This document shows, one piece after another, positions 7,918-16,992 of a stretch of 64,000 nt of DNA. Within the stretch, counting starts at the first letter, position 1; the number at the start of each line of letters is the position of its first letter. The notes under the pieces were generated by a model, which saw only the letters and a list, made by a program, of their open reading frames with translations, ran no database searches and had not been told where the DNA came from. This DNA is from Arthrobacter sp. Soil736 (GTDB lineage: Bacteria > Actinomycetota > Actinomycetes > Actinomycetales > Micrococcaceae). The translations under genes were made by a program, and so were the position numbers. The stretch is taken from positions 1 through 64,000 of the forward strand of contig NZ_LMSB01000007.1 in assembly GCF_001428005.1 (NCBI RefSeq). The letters run 5' to 3'.

Positions 7918-10542
7918 ATGAGCGTGATGGAAACATTTGTCCCGTCGGACAGTGCAATGCGGAGGGCACTACGCCGCGCCGATGATGGGGTGACACTCAA
8001 CCCTGACGAGGCTCAGACGCTCCTTCACGCCCGAGGAGACAATCTCAAACGGCTGATGACCTCGGCAGCCCGGGTCCGCGATGCTGGACTGGAACAGGCC
8101 GGCCAGTCCGGCATAATCACGTACTCGCGCAAGGTCTTCATCCCGGTAACCCACCTGTGCCGTGACCGCTGCCATTACTGCACCTTCGTGAGCACCCCAG
8201 GCAAACTTAAGAAGGCCGGAAAAGGCATCTTCATGTCACCGGACGAAATCATCGACGTCGCGCGAAAGGGCGCCGAGCTGGGGTGTAAGGAAGCGCTCTT
8301 CACCCTCGGGGACCGACCTGAGGACCGCTGGCCCGCGGCACGGGAGTGGCTTGATGCCCATGGCTATGACTCAACCCTGGACTATGTCCGTGCGATGGCG
8401 GTCAGGGTTCTGGAAGAAACGGGTCTACTCCCACATCTGAATCCGGGCGTCATGACGTGGGAAGAGCTCCAGCGGCTGAAACCCGTCGCACCATCCATGG
8501 GAATGATGCTGGAGACAACGGCCACACGGTTGTGGTCAGAGAAGGGCGGGCCGCACTACGGCTCCCCGGATAAGGAACCTGCCCTGCGGCTCCGGGTTCT
8601 GGAGGACGCGGGACGTTCCAGCATCCCGTTTACCACAGGGATCCTGTTGGGAATCGGCGAAAACTACGCCGAGCGCGTCGACGCGATCTTCGCGCTCCGG
8701 GCCGTCCATCGCCGATACGGCAACATCCAGGAAGTCATCGTCCAGAACTTCCGGGCCAAGGACGCAACGGCCATGATGGCGGCACCTGACCTTGGAACGG
8801 AAGAGTACGTGACCGCCGTAGCCGTCACCCGTCTCGTGCTGGGACCCAAGATGCGTCTCCAGGCCCCTCCGAACCTCACCGACAGCGACGAGCTGGCCCT
8901 CCTGATCAGCGCTGGGATCGATGATTGGGGCGGAGTCAGCCCCCTTACTCCTGACCACGTCAATCCCGAACGCCCATGGCCACATCTGGATGATCTTGCC
9001 CGTTTGACGGCGGCCAGCGGCTTCAGCCTGCGCGAACGTCTCACCGCCCACGCACGCTACGTAAGGGAAGAGGATCCGTGGCTAGATCCGCGCATTCTGC
9101 CCCACGTTCGTGCGCTGGCTGGCCCCGATGGGCTGGCTGTCGAGGGGCGCAACCCCGTAGGGCTGCCTTGGCAGGACCCCGACGTGGAGTGGAGTACCGT
9201 CGGTCAGGGCCGGGTCAATCTGCATACAGAGATCGACACTGTAGGCCGCACTGGTGACCGCCGGAGCGATTTCGACGGCGTCTACGGTGACTGGGCGGCG
9301 CTCCGGGAGGACGCAGCCGGCAGCCGCAGACCAAGCCACTCCCCCGACAGCCACGACGCCCGCGAGATCCGCCAGGTGCTCGCCCGAGCGGAGAACAACC
9401 CGGCAGGACTCTCAGATGCCGATTACGTCCGGCTACTGTCGTCCGAAGGACCAGAGCTGGAGGCACTTGCCGCGCTGGCAGACGCCGTCCGGGTGCAGAC
9501 CGTCGGTGATGAAGTGCGCTATGTCGTCAACCGGAATATTAACTTCACCAATGTCTGCTACACGGGCTGCCGTTTTTGCGCCTTCGCTCAGCGGCGGACC
9601 GACGCCGACGCCTACACCCTGTCGATGAAACAAGTTGGGGACCGCGTGGATGAGGCCTGGGCAATCGGCGCGACGGAAATCTGCATGCAGGGCGGCATCC
9701 ATCCCGATTTGCCCGGAACGGCATACTTCGATCTTGCCCGCGAGGTTAAGAAGCGGCAGCCTGAAATCCACCTGCACGCCTTCAGTCCGATGGAAATCGT
9801 CAACGGGGCCTCACGGCTTGGGATGTCGTTCGAGGAGTTCCTGACCGAGGCACGCGCCGCCGGACTCGATACGATTCCGGGCACCGCCGCGGAAATTCTC
9901 GATGACGACGTGCGCTGGCTGCTGACCAAGGGAAAACTGCCCGCGGCGACCTGGATCGACATCGTCAGCACCGCGCACCGGCTCGGCATTCGCAGCAGTT
10001 CGACAATGATGTACGGCCACGTCGACAATCCGACCCACTGGGTGGGACATCTGCGCACCCTGTCCAGGATTCAGGATGAAACCGGTGGATTCACGGAGTT
10101 CGTTCTGCTGCCGTTCATCCACACCAATGCCCCGGTCTATCTTGCGGGCATCGCGCGACCAGGACCAACGATGCAGGAAAACCGGGCCGTCCATGCGGTT
10201 GCCCGCCTGATGTTGCACGGCCGGATTGATCACATTCAAACCTCCTGGGTAAAGCTCGGCACTGTGGGCACTCAGCTCATGCTTCAGGGCGGAGCCAACG
10301 ATCTCGGCGGAACTCTCATGGAAGAAACAATCAGCCGCATGGCAGGCGCCGACAACGGTTCTGAGAAGACCGTTTCGGAACTTGAGGACATGATCAGCTC
10401 CATTGGCCGCATCCCTCTGCAGCGCACTACGACCTACGGGGCCCCGTCCGAGGAACGCCTTGCTGTCGCACGGAAAAACGCCGACACGGGATTCGCCGCC
10501 ACCGGCAAGAATCTTCGGCTGCTCCCCTTGTCGCTGAAGTAG
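7918..10542 (+). CDS. fbiC: FO synthase, fused CofG-CofH radical SAM protein
   Basis: 874 residues from ATG 7918 (GGAG seven bases upstream). FbiC makes the deazaflavin chromophore FO from tyrosine and 5-amino-6-ribitylaminouracil. Each half carries a radical-SAM CxxxCxxC cluster site: Cys81/85/88 (CRDRCHYC) in the CofG-like half and Cys547/551/554 (CYTGCRFC) in the CofH-like half. The length is in the usual range for actinobacterial FbiC. Its second substrate comes from the riboflavin pathway, and a ribA gene lies in the same island at 45.2 kb. The next gene, fbiD, starts 29 bp after the stop. Confidence 0.97.
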   Translation: MSVMETFVPSDSAMRRALRRADDGVTLNPDEAQTLLHARGDNLKRLMTSAARVRDAGLEQAGQSGIITYSRKVFIPVTHLCRDRCHYCTFVSTPGKLKKAGKGIFMSPDEIIDVARKGAELGCKEALFTLGDRPEDRWPAAREWLDAHGYDSTLDYVRAMAVRVLEETGLLPHLNPGVMTWEELQRLKPVAPSMGMMLETTATRLWSEKGGPHYGSPDKEPALRLRVLEDAGRSSIPFTTGILLGIGENYAERVDAIFALRAVHRRYGNIQEVIVQNFRAKDATAMMAAPDLGTEEYVTAVAVTRLVLGPKMRLQAPPNLTDSDELALLISAGIDDWGGVSPLTPDHVNPERPWPHLDDLARLTAASGFSLRERLTAHARYVREEDPWLDPRILPHVRALAGPDGLAVEGRNPVGLPWQDPDVEWSTVGQGRVNLHTEIDTVGRTGDRRSDFDGVYGDWAALREDAAGSRRPSHSPDSHDAREIRQVLARAENNPAGLSDADYVRLLSSEGPELEALAALADAVRVQTVGDEVRYVVNRNINFTNVCYTGCRFCAFAQRRTDADAYTLSMKQVGDRVDEAWAIGATEICMQGGIHPDLPGTAYFDLAREVKKRQPEIHLHAFSPMEIVNGASRLGMSFEEFLTEARAAGLDTIPGTAAEILDDDVRWLLTKGKLPAATWIDIVSTAHRLGIRSSSTMMYGHVDNPTHWVGHLRTLSRIQDETGGFTEFVLLPFIHTNAPVYLAGIARPGPTMQENRAVHAVARLMLHGRIDHIQTSWVKLGTVGTQLMLQGGANDLGGTLMEETISRMAGADNGSEKTVSELEDMISSIGRIPLQRTTTYGAPSEERLAVARKNADTGFAATGKNLRLLPLSLK

Positions 10543-10571
10543 CGGCGGCCAACCCACGAAAGGAGCTTTCC

Positions 10572-11366
10572 ATGACCAACGGCGGCTCTCCCGCCGGCCC
10601 CTCCGGAGGCACCCCCTCATACCCGGCCAGCCAGAACGCCACATGGTCACTCATCGTGCCTTTCAAGGGAGGACCGAGCGCCAAAAGCCGCCTTCAGGGC
10701 CACAGCGGAACAGGGAAAATAGGCCCGGCTCTTCGGCACGAGCTTGCCCTAGGATTTCTTCGCGATACCGTCACGGCGGCCGCCGCCGCCGCCAGCGTCC
10801 GGCGCATCATCATCGTTTCTTCCGACCCGGCCGCCGTGATGAACGGACCAAAAATTCTGATGCTTGCAGACCCCGGCCAAGGGCTCAATGCTGCTGTCGA
10901 CGCCGGCTTCGCATTCGCCCGATCACTAACCAGTGGCATCCCAGTAGCGGCGATCACAGCCGATCTGCCGTCCTTGGCCGCCGCGGATCTCGAGTATGCA
11001 CTCGAGTATGCAAAACATCATCCGCTGACGATCGTTCAGGACCGAGCAGGCACCGGGACCACGATGATTTCGGCGAGGCCGGGCGTGCGCGTACACCCTC
11101 TCTTCGGTCACCGCTCCCGCGATGCGCACCTGGCCGCCTGCCATATCTTGTCACCCATCCCTCACCGCTCAACTCTGCGGGCCGATGTTGACACGCTCGA
11201 TGATCTCGCCGCAGCAGTCCGCATTGGCGTCGGCGACAACACTCGCGCTGCCCTGATCGCCTCCGGCCTCCTATCGCCCCATCCCACGCTGGACGCCGAC
11301 CGCCCCCTGTCACGCTCATCCGAAAACCCCATCGTGCAAAGGAAATCATCATGTCCGGTGTTCTAA
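10572..11366 (+). CDS. fbiD: PEP/2-phospholactate guanylyltransferase
   Basis: 264-residue CofC/FbiD nucleotidyltransferase. It activates phosphoenolpyruvate (mycobacterial type) or 2-phospholactate (archaeal type) with GTP for use by Fbi[18 protein letters not shown] is the conserved nucleotide-binding opening, and [11 protein letters not shown] and [11 protein letters not shown] match the metal-binding and C-terminal blocks. AAGGAG lies eight bases before ATG 10572. The C-terminus overlaps cofE by 16 bp, indicating coupled translation. Which three-carbon donor it prefers cannot be told by eye. Confidence 0.93.
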   Translation: MTNGGSPAGPSGGTPSYPASQNATWSLIVPFKGGPSAKSRLQGHSGTGKIGPALRHELALGFLRDTVTAAAAAASVRRIIIVSSDPAAVMNGPKILMLADPGQGLNAAVDAGFAFARSLTSGIPVAAITADLPSLAAADLEYALEYAKHHPLTIVQDRAGTGTTMISARPGVRVHPLFGHRSRDAHLAACHILSPIPHRSTLRADVDTLDDLAAAVRIGVGDNTRAALIASGLLSPHPTLDADRPLSRSSENPIVQRKSSCPVF

Positions 11367-12148
11367 TCACCCCTCTGAAGGGCATCCCCGAGATTGCGTC
11401 CAATGACAACCTCGCTGGGATCATCGGTGCCGCCTTAGTGAACTCACCCGAAGGGATCCAAGACGGAGACATACTGGTCGTGACTAGCAAGATCGTCTCC
11501 AAAGCCGAAGGCCGGCAGGTTCCGGCCGTCGACCGTGAAGCTGCCATCACCGCCGAAACAGTCCGGCTCGTGGCCAGCAGGCCTTACCCGGGCGGGCTTA
11601 CCCGTATTGTCGAAAACCGGCAAGGGCTGGTTCTTGCCGCCGCCGGCGTTGACAACAGCAACACCCCGGAAGGCACCGTCCTGCTTCTTCCCATCGACCC
11701 CGATGCCTCCGCTCGGCGGCTCTGCGAAGATCTGCGCCAGCAGTTCGGTGTGACCATCGGAGTGGTACTCAGCGATACCCTCGGCCGGCCGTGGCGCGAA
11801 GGCCAGACAGACGCTGCCATCGGCGCGGCTGGCTTGCGCGTGCTGGAAGACTACCGGGGAACTCACGACCCGCACGGAAACCTTCTTCTGGCGTCCGCGG
11901 CGGCCGTTGCAGATGAGATCGCGGGTGCTGCGGATCTCGTCAAAGGCAAGTCCAGCGGGTGCCCAGTCGCACTGGTGCGAGGCCTGGGTCATCTGGTCCT
12001 CGAAGACATCGACTCGCCCGCAGGTTCAGCTCGTAGCCTGGTCCGGCCTGCAGCACAGGACATGTTCAGACTCGGCAGTGACGAGGCATACTCCAACGGT
12101 TACAAGGATGGCCAGAACGCAGCGTCCCCGTCGAGCCCCCGGGGCTGA
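11351..12148 (+). CDS. cofE: F420-0:gamma-glutamyl ligase, stand-alone CofE
   Basis: 265-residue CofE family ligase that adds gamma-linked glutamates to F420-0 using GTP. Recognisable blocks are [63 protein letters not shown] and the [26 protein letters not shown] stretch. Mycobacterial FbiB is about 450 residues because a flavin-binding nitroreductase-like domain that reduces dehydro-F420-0 is fused behind this one. That domain is absent here, and the stop is followed by a terminator. Reduction must then be done elsewhere in the genome, or another donor is used. Confidence 0.93.
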   Translation: MSGVLITPLKGIPEIASNDNLAGIIGAALVNSPEGIQDGDILVVTSKIVSKAEGRQVPAVDREAAITAETVRLVASRPYPGGLTRIVENRQGLVLAAAGVDNSNTPEGTVLLLPIDPDASARRLCEDLRQQFGVTIGVVLSDTLGRPWREGQTDAAIGAAGLRVLEDYRGTHDPHGNLLLASAAAVADEIAGAADLVKGKSSGCPVALVRGLGHLVLEDIDSPAGSARSLVRPAAQDMFRLGSDEAYSNGYKDGQNAASPSSPRG

Positions 12149-12181
12149 TAGCCCCGAATGAAGCTGGGAACGAAACCTGGA

Positions 12182-12222
12182 AGCCCGGCCTTCTAACCCG
12201 ATCAGGGTAAGAGGGCCGGGCT
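12182..12222. terminator. Terminator between cofE and tetR
   Basis: AGCCCGGCCTTCT pairs with AGAGGGCCGGGCT (one wobble or mismatch) around a loop of about 14 nt. It lies between the convergent cofE and TetR genes and could serve both strands. Confidence 0.6.
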
Positions 12223-12247
12223 CCGGCGGGCCAGCCAGCAATCCCTG

Positions 12248-12862
12248 TCAGCGACGCTGGTCGACTCTGGCGTCGGCGTCGGGGACGTTGAGTTCGCGGA
12301 GGGCCAGCTTGGTGTAGATGGCGACGATCTCGTCCAGGCTCATCCGTCCGCCGGGTTTGAACCAGCTGGCGATGTGGGTTGCCTGGGCCACGAAGCTGTA
12401 CACGTGAATTTTTGCGTCGATTACGTCGGCGAGTCCTGCGCGGCCGGCGTCCTCAACGAGCCCCTGCAGGAACAGTTCGTATTCGTGGCGCTTTTCGATC
12501 ACCACATGGCGTGCACCGTCGGAGAGAGAGCGCAGTTCAGCGTTGCCGATGAACACCTCCTGAGCACGTTCTGCATGGAAGGTCAGGTGGGCCGCCAACA
12601 CGGCCTCGAGTCTGTCGATGGCGTCCCCGTCGACCATGGCCGCCTTGCGGGCGCTATCCAGCAGGTCGTCGATGATCCCGCCCATGATCTGCAGCAGCAG
12701 GTGTTCCTTGCTGTCGATGTGGTTGTAGAGACTGCCCACCATCAGGCCAACTGCCGAGGCAACCTGCCGGAGGCTCGTCGCATCGTACCCGCGTTCAAAA
12801 AATAGCTTTGCCGCCTCTTCGCGGATAGCTTGGGCAGTCCCGCGTTCCGCCGTTGCAACCAT
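12248..12862 (-). CDS. TetR-family repressor 1
   Basis: 204 residues. The N-terminal helix-turn-helix (AAKLFFERGYDATSLRQVAS...GSLYNHIDSKEHLL) is TetR-type, and the C-terminal ligand domain resembles KstR2/FadR-like regulators of acyl-CoA catabolism. It is nearly identical over its last 120 residues to the TetR at 38077, so the two are recent duplicates. An operator-like site (12904-12921) lies upstream, which suggests autoregulation. It is probably the repressor, or one of two, for the motif repeated across the island. A CoA-thioester inducer is likely by analogy. Confidence 0.9.
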   Translation of the reverse strand: MVATAERGTAQAIREEAAKLFFERGYDATSLRQVASAVGLMVGSLYNHIDSKEHLLLQIMGGIIDDLLDSARKAAMVDGDAIDRLEAVLAAHLTFHAERAQEVFIGNAELRSLSDGARHVVIEKRHEYELFLQGLVEDAGRAGLADVIDAKIHVYSFVAQATHIASWFKPGGRMSLDEIVAIYTKLALRELNVPDADARVDQRR

Positions 12863-12903
12863 TTACGCCACCTCTCGTATCGTCGATGTGCCAAGTTTAA
12901 CGC

Positions 12904-12921
12904 ACGGACATTCGTTTGCTT
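12904..12921 (-). promoter_or_regulatory. TetR-type operator (site c), weaker match
   Basis: ACGGACATTCGTTTGCTT, 42-60 bp upstream of the TetR start at 12862. The adjoining GCTATTTCA matches the flank of site b at 24.6 kb. It fits the island consensus at most positions but has G for A in the first half-site. It probably gives autoregulation. Confidence 0.5.
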
Positions 12922-13004
12922 GCTATTTCAGCTTTCAAAGCCTGAAGCGGCACTCGTCGGAGCCTACTGGCCGACCCGCACGCTGGTCAGGAACGCATGT
13001 CTCT

Positions 13005-13034
13005 GCGTCTGCGCCTTAAACAAGGCGCAGACGC
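13005..13034. terminator. Stem-loop after the SDR gene
   Basis: A perfect 13-bp stem (GCGTCTGCGCCTT / AAGGCGCAGACGC) with an AAAC loop. It lies 37 bp beyond the minus-strand SDR stop and closes the long importer/F420-oxidoreductase transcript before the TetR gene. Confidence 0.7.
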
Positions 13035-13070
13035 TGAGACATGCTGCTGTCCTTACCCGCTCCTACGGGT

Positions 13071-13817
13071 TTACTCGGCCTGCGCGATGGCTGGCAGTCC
13101 TGTCGTTTCACCGCCGTCGGCCACGAATTCGCTTCCGGTTGAAAATGAGCTCTCATCGCTGGCCAGGAGAACCACGAGGTTGCTGATCTCCTCAGGATCC
13201 CCGGCCCGGCCCTGGGGTACATGGCTGAAGTCCATGTACAGGCCATCGATCATTTGGGTCCTGATGTTGCCCGGGTGTATTGAGTTCACGCGCACGCCGT
13301 GCGGCGCCAGCTCGATGGCGGCGTTCTTTGTCAGGCCGCGAAGACCCCATTTGGAAGATCCGTAAGCGGTGAACCCGGCAAATCCTTTGAGTCCCGCGGT
13401 GGAAGAGATATTGATGACGGACGACGGCGAAGATCTCTTGAGCTCGTCGGCAGCTGCCCGGATACCCTTGAACGCTCCTGTGAGGTTGATGCCAAGCACG
13501 AGTTCCCATTCCTCATCGGAACATTGCTCAACACCACTGTGCCTCAACACGCCGGCGTTGTTGACCAGGACATTCAAACCACCAAATTCCCTTACTGCCA
13601 CCGCAACCGCGCCGTCCCAGTCGGCGCTATTTCGAACGTCCAGGTGCACGAACCTAGCGCTCGGCCCCAGTGAATCGGCGAAAACCTTGCCGCGTTCATC
13701 GTCTACATCACCGATCACAACACTGCCGCCGTGCTGAACGATGGCCCGCGCGTGGCTGGCCCCCATACCCTGGGCGGCGCCGCTGACCAGCGCCACCTTG
13801 CCCTCAAGCCTTGGCAT
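13071..13817 (-). CDS. SDR-family oxidoreductase (hydroxysteroid-dehydrogenase-like)
   Basis: 248-residue classical short-chain dehydrogenase. The NAD loop is SGAAQGMG at about residues 12-19, with Asp in VIGDVDD favouring NAD. NNAG, the catalytic Ser (INISS), and Tyr-x3-Lys (YGSSK) are present. Overall it resembles 3-alpha/20-beta-hydroxysteroid dehydrogenase-like enzymes that oxidise cyclic secondary alcohols. Its start lies inside the end of the F420:NADP oxidoreductase gene (14-bp overlap), so the two are co-translated. It is the last gene of the 21.3-13.1 kb minus-strand operon. Confidence 0.9.
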   Translation of the reverse strand: MPRLEGKVALVSGAAQGMGASHARAIVQHGGSVVIGDVDDERGKVFADSLGPSARFVHLDVRNSADWDGAVAVAVREFGGLNVLVNNAGVLRHSGVEQCSDEEWELVLGINLTGAFKGIRAAADELKRSSPSSVINISSTAGLKGFAGFTAYGSSKWGLRGLTKNAAIELAPHGVRVNSIHPGNIRTQMIDGLYMDFSHVPQGRAGDPEEISNLVVLLASDESSFSTGSEFVADGGETTGLPAIAQAE

Positions 13818-14505
13818 GTGCCACCGCTTCGACGTTGGTCAGGCCGACTCCGGCGTGCGTCTTGTACCTGCGATTGACGGCAATCAGATTGGCTGTGAGA
13901 CCTTCCACAGCACCGGCGGTGCGAAGCTTGCCGGCGTAGATGCCACGCATCCCGGGGATGAGGCGCACCAGCTCCTGCACCTTTCTTGTGCTTTCGGCGT
14001 CGTCCCCCAGGACCATGACATCCGTGTCCACGGTTTCCGCTGTGAGGTCGGAAAGCAGCACGGAAGACACATGATGGAAGGCTGCCACAACATGCGAATC
14101 CGGGAGGACAGCCTGTGCCTGCTGCGCCGCGCTGCCCTCCTCTACAGGAGGGGCATACGCTCCGCCCTTGTCAAAGGCCAACGGGTTGACGACGTCGATC
14201 ACGACCTTTCCTCGGGCGGCATCGCGGATTTGTTCCAGCGTTTCCCGGTGGGCGTCCCACGGTACTGCGACCACTACGACATCTGCGTTCGCGGCGCATT
14301 CGATCAGGCCCGTGCCTGTGAGGGAATGTGCTGTCGGGATGCCGCTGCTGATCCGGGCTGCTGCCTCTGCGGCACGTTCTTCGTTGCGGGAGCCAATCGT
14401 GACGGGGAGGCCGGCAGCGGCCCACCGGTAGGCGAGGCCGCCGCCGAGGGCGCCTGTTCCGCCGAGGATTCCGATCGAAGGCAGCGGGGCGTTGTCGAGT
14501 TGCAT
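13804..14505 (-). CDS. fno: F420:NADP(+) oxidoreductase
   Basis: 233 residues. Fno/NpdG moves hydride between NADPH and F420 and so recharges F420H2-dependent enzymes. The Rossmann opening (IGILGGTGALGGGLAYRWAAAG), IGSRNEERAAEAA with its NADP-binding Ser-Arg, VVVAVPWDAH and FHHVSSVLL are diagnostic. It lies directly behind an F420-dependent luciferase-like oxidoreductase, the likely consumer of F420H2, and the F420 biosynthetic operon ends 2 kb away. The start at 14505 follows a 124-bp gap. Confidence 0.93.
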   Translation of the reverse strand: MQLDNAPLPSIGILGGTGALGGGLAYRWAAAGLPVTIGSRNEERAAEAAARISSGIPTAHSLTGTGLIECAANADVVVVAVPWDAHRETLEQIRDAARGKVVIDVVNPLAFDKGGAYAPPVEEGSAAQQAQAVLPDSHVVAAFHHVSSVLLSDLTAETVDTDVMVLGDDAESTRKVQELVRLIPGMRGIYAGKLRTAGAVEGLTANLIAVNRRYKTHAGVGLTNVEAVAHAKA

Positions 14506-14629
14506 GATGATCCTTGGAGCTCGTTGAGGCAGTATTTGGGGATCCCGTCATTGACCGATGCGGATGTGAAATCCGCCCGCGGCCAACGACGCGACCAGGG
14601 CATAACTGTGTGCAGTGCAGGTGAATCGC

Positions 14630-15487
14630 TTACTGCTGGAATTCCTGCATGGCCTTCGCTGCGGATTCCAGGTTCTGGAAAGCCTGGCTTGGGTCTGACG
14701 GGTCGATCCAAAGGACAGCTCGTTCGATACCCTGTTCGGCGTATTTCTCCAGCACCTTGGGGTCTGGCGGGGCGGACGCTACGGCCACTCGCATGGTCTT
14801 CGGGTCACGCCCGGCTTCCTCCACGATTTCCCAGAATTTGGGAAGGGTCTTTTCCAGCGTGGGGTCATCCGGCGGCGGAACGATGTACAGACCGTCGGCC
14901 CATTCCGCGGCGTGCTTGAACGTCGTGGGACCAGCACCGCCGATGAACACTGCCGGGCCGCCTGCCTGCTGGGGCTTGGGCCACGACCAGCTCGGGGCGA
15001 GGTGGACGTGTTTGCCCTCGTAGCTGGCCTCGTCCTGGGTCCAGAGAGCCCGCATCGCGGCGACCTTCTCCTTGACGATGCTGAACCGCTGCTTCCAGAT
15101 CACCCCGTGGGCTTCGGCTTCGTCGGCGTTCCAACCGAGACCGACGGCGACGGTCAGACGCCCTCCTGACAAATGGTCGAGAGTTGCAAGTTGCTTGGCT
15201 TTGGAGATCGGGTCGTGCTGAGCGATCAGGCATGCGCCGGTCCCGATATTCAGCTTGGTCGTGGCCGCGATGTAGGAAAGCGTGACTACCTGGTCGTACG
15301 TGCGCAGGTAAAAGTTGGGAAGCTCACCTCCTCCATACGCAGCCGGGTACGGCGTCTTCCTCGACGTCGGAAAATGAGTGTGCTCGGGCACGTACAGGGA
15401 TTCGAAGCCGTAGGCTTCCATTTCCTGTGCGAACTTCACGGGATCCGGTCCTTCATCCGTGAAGAAATAGACTCCACCAATATCCAT
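14630..15487 (-). CDS. F420-dependent luciferase-like oxidoreductase
   Basis: 285-residue luciferase-like protein of the actinobacterial F420-binding group (Rv2161c-like, annotated TIGR03619). Marks are FAQEMEAYGFESLYVPEHTHFP, IGTGACLIAQHDPISKAKQLATLDHLSGGRLTVAVGLGWN and PAVFIGGAGPTTFKHAAEWADGLY. F420 use is inferred from the family and from fno immediately downstream. Its reaction could be hydride transfer to an activated C=C, C=O or nitro-type group. The start at 15487 is 33 bp after the EthD protein stop. Confidence 0.88.
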   Translation of the reverse strand: MDIGGVYFFTDEGPDPVKFAQEMEAYGFESLYVPEHTHFPTSRKTPYPAAYGGGELPNFYLRTYDQVVTLSYIAATTKLNIGTGACLIAQHDPISKAKQLATLDHLSGGRLTVAVGLGWNADEAEAHGVIWKQRFSIVKEKVAAMRALWTQDEASYEGKHVHLAPSWSWPKPQQAGGPAVFIGGAGPTTFKHAAEWADGLYIVPPPDDPTLEKTLPKFWEIVEEAGRDPKTMRVAVASAPPDPKVLEKYAEQGIERAVLWIDPSDPSQAFQNLESAAKAMQEFQQ

Positions 15488-15520
15488 TGATCTCAGGTCT
15501 TTCTGTAGAAGGGGTTAGAC

Positions 15521-15871
15521 TTAGTCGTTCTCGACGACGGCGAAATCGTTCACCACGATCACGGAGTGTTTTCCCAGGAAGTTGGGCACGTCAGCCAACG
15601 CAGCCTGCCCGGCTTCCGTGGCCCAGCCCTGTTCCATGGCTTCCTGGCTTTCGTATTCCAGGATGGCGATCCCGTCGATTCCGAAGTCGTTGTCCGGTTC
15701 GCCGGCTTCGGGGACAATGTGGCGCTGGACGTACCGGGTCACACCGGGGACCTTGGATGCCAGAGGCGCGTGGACATCCCTCCAGTAGGTGCAGAACTGG
15801 TCGAACGACATTCCAGGCTTGCGGCCTAGGAGGGCCATGGTCTTTACCGGACGGACGCTGTTCTCGGACAT
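15521..15871 (-). CDS. EthD-domain protein 1
   Basis: 116-residue ferredoxin-like alpha+beta protein of the EthD family. KTMALLGRKPGMSFDQFCTYWRDVHAPLASKVPGVTRYVQRHIV is the family signature. EthD proteins are small dimers seen with monooxygenases and in polyketide or aromatic pathways; some act as cyclases or decarboxylases, but for most the reaction is unknown. GAAAGGAA lies before ATG 15871. Two more EthD proteins lie at 44.4 and 46.1 kb, which is unusual. Confidence 0.85.
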   Translation of the reverse strand: MSENSVRPVKTMALLGRKPGMSFDQFCTYWRDVHAPLASKVPGVTRYVQRHIVPEAGEPDNDFGIDGIAILEYESQEAMEQGWATEAGQAALADVPNFLGKHSVIVVNDFAVVEND

Positions 15872-15956
15872 GGTGTTCCTTTCAGTTGTGTCGAATGTGA
15901 CTGTCGGCGGCCGCTGTGCCGCTGGCAGAGAGCAGAGCTCTGCTCGGAAGACAGGG

Positions 15957-16988
15957 CTAAGCGGGTCTTTCTTGCCGGCCTCGTAACGGCTTTAGTCGGA
16001 TCAGTAGGGTCTTTCCCTTGACGGATTGGAGGCCCACGGCCACCGCGATGACGGCCGCTTGGATGAGAAGCTGAGTCGACGACGGAGCGCCCAGCGACAG
16101 TACGAGCTGAGTCAGCTGGCTGAGGAAGAGCGCCCCGATCGCCGTGCCGAGGATCTTGCCTCGGCCGCCGTTGAGCGCCGTGCCGCCCACGACTACTGCG
16201 GCAATAGCCGGCAGCAAGTACTGGTTTCCAACGTTTGTGTTCGGTGTGCTGATGTATCCGGCGAGAAGGACACCGGCGCCGCTGTAGCAAAGTGCAGCAG
16301 CAACATAGCCGCTGACTTTCAGGCTGACCACCCGTATGCCGGCTATCCTCGCGGCGGATTCGTTGGCACCGACCGCGACCAGACGCCTGCCCCATACGGT
16401 GCGCTTCGTGGCAAGGGCAACCACAACCACCAGGAGGACCGAAAGCCAAACGGTGTTCGACACGTCCAGGGTCTTGTCCAAGGCGAAGTCCGAGACGGAC
16501 TGGGGAGCGCGGGTGGGAGTACCTCCGGAGTAGGCAAGTGCTGCTCCAAGCAACAGGGCGTTCATGGCCAACGTCGCCACCAGCGGAGTGACGGAGAATA
16601 CCGCTATGACCAGTCCGTTGACCAGGCCAACGGCTACGGCGATGAGGGCAACAACGGCCAGGGCGAGGGCCACGTTATCGGAGTTTTTTGCCGCGAACTG
16701 TGTACTGACCAATGCGCCCATTGTCATCATGCCGGGAACGGACAGATCGATGCCTTTGAGCATCACGACAAGTGTCTGACCGATGGCTGTGATGGCGAGG
16801 ATGGCGGCAAAGGGCAGCAGTGAATCTATGGAGCTTCTGGAGACACTTCCCGGGGCGATCAGCCAGCTTAGGAGGAAAAGACCGACCGTCGCGATGAGAA
16901 TTGGTGAGCGGGTGAGTTGCTGCGCGACGGAACGTGCTGTTCCACCACCTGTGGTCCGGGTTGTGGCGGATTCGTTCGTGATTGTCAT
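15957..16988 (-). CDS. Sugar-type ABC transporter permease
   Basis: 343 residues from ATG 16988. It is an RbsC-like (BPD_transp_2) permease with 8-10 hydrophobic helices. The EAA-like loop GANESAARIAGIRVVSLKVSGY and the C-terminal TALNGGRGKILGTAIGAL match the family. I moved the start in by 24 codons, because the upstream extension is polar, lacks family similarity and would overlap the previous gene. It begins 4 bp after the ATPase-permease fusion, so this importer has two permease domains: one free and one fused. Confidence 0.9.
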   Translation of the reverse strand: MTITNESATTRTTGGGTARSVAQQLTRSPILIATVGLFLLSWLIAPGSVSRSSIDSLLPFAAILAITAIGQTLVVMLKGIDLSVPGMMTMGALVSTQFAAKNSDNVALALAVVALIAVAVGLVNGLVIAVFSVTPLVATLAMNALLLGAALAYSGGTPTRAPQSVSDFALDKTLDVSNTVWLSVLLVVVVALATKRTVWGRRLVAVGANESAARIAGIRVVSLKVSGYVAAALCYSGAGVLLAGYISTPNTNVGNQYLLPAIAAVVVGGTALNGGRGKILGTAIGALFLSQLTQLVLSLGAPSSTQLLIQAAVIAVAVGLQSVKGKTLLIRLKPLRGRQERPA

Positions 16989-16992
16989 GGTT

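Noticed and set aside
13741..14919. 392-codon plus-strand open frame
   Set aside because: Antisense to SDR, Fno and LLM genes, all of which have clear motifs on the minus strand.
14630..15487. Picrate/nitrophenol-type pathway as the explanation for F420 genes
   Set aside because: No nitro-pathway partner genes are present and the surrounding CoA, carboxylase and lyase genes fit a different chemistry; kept only as an analogy.
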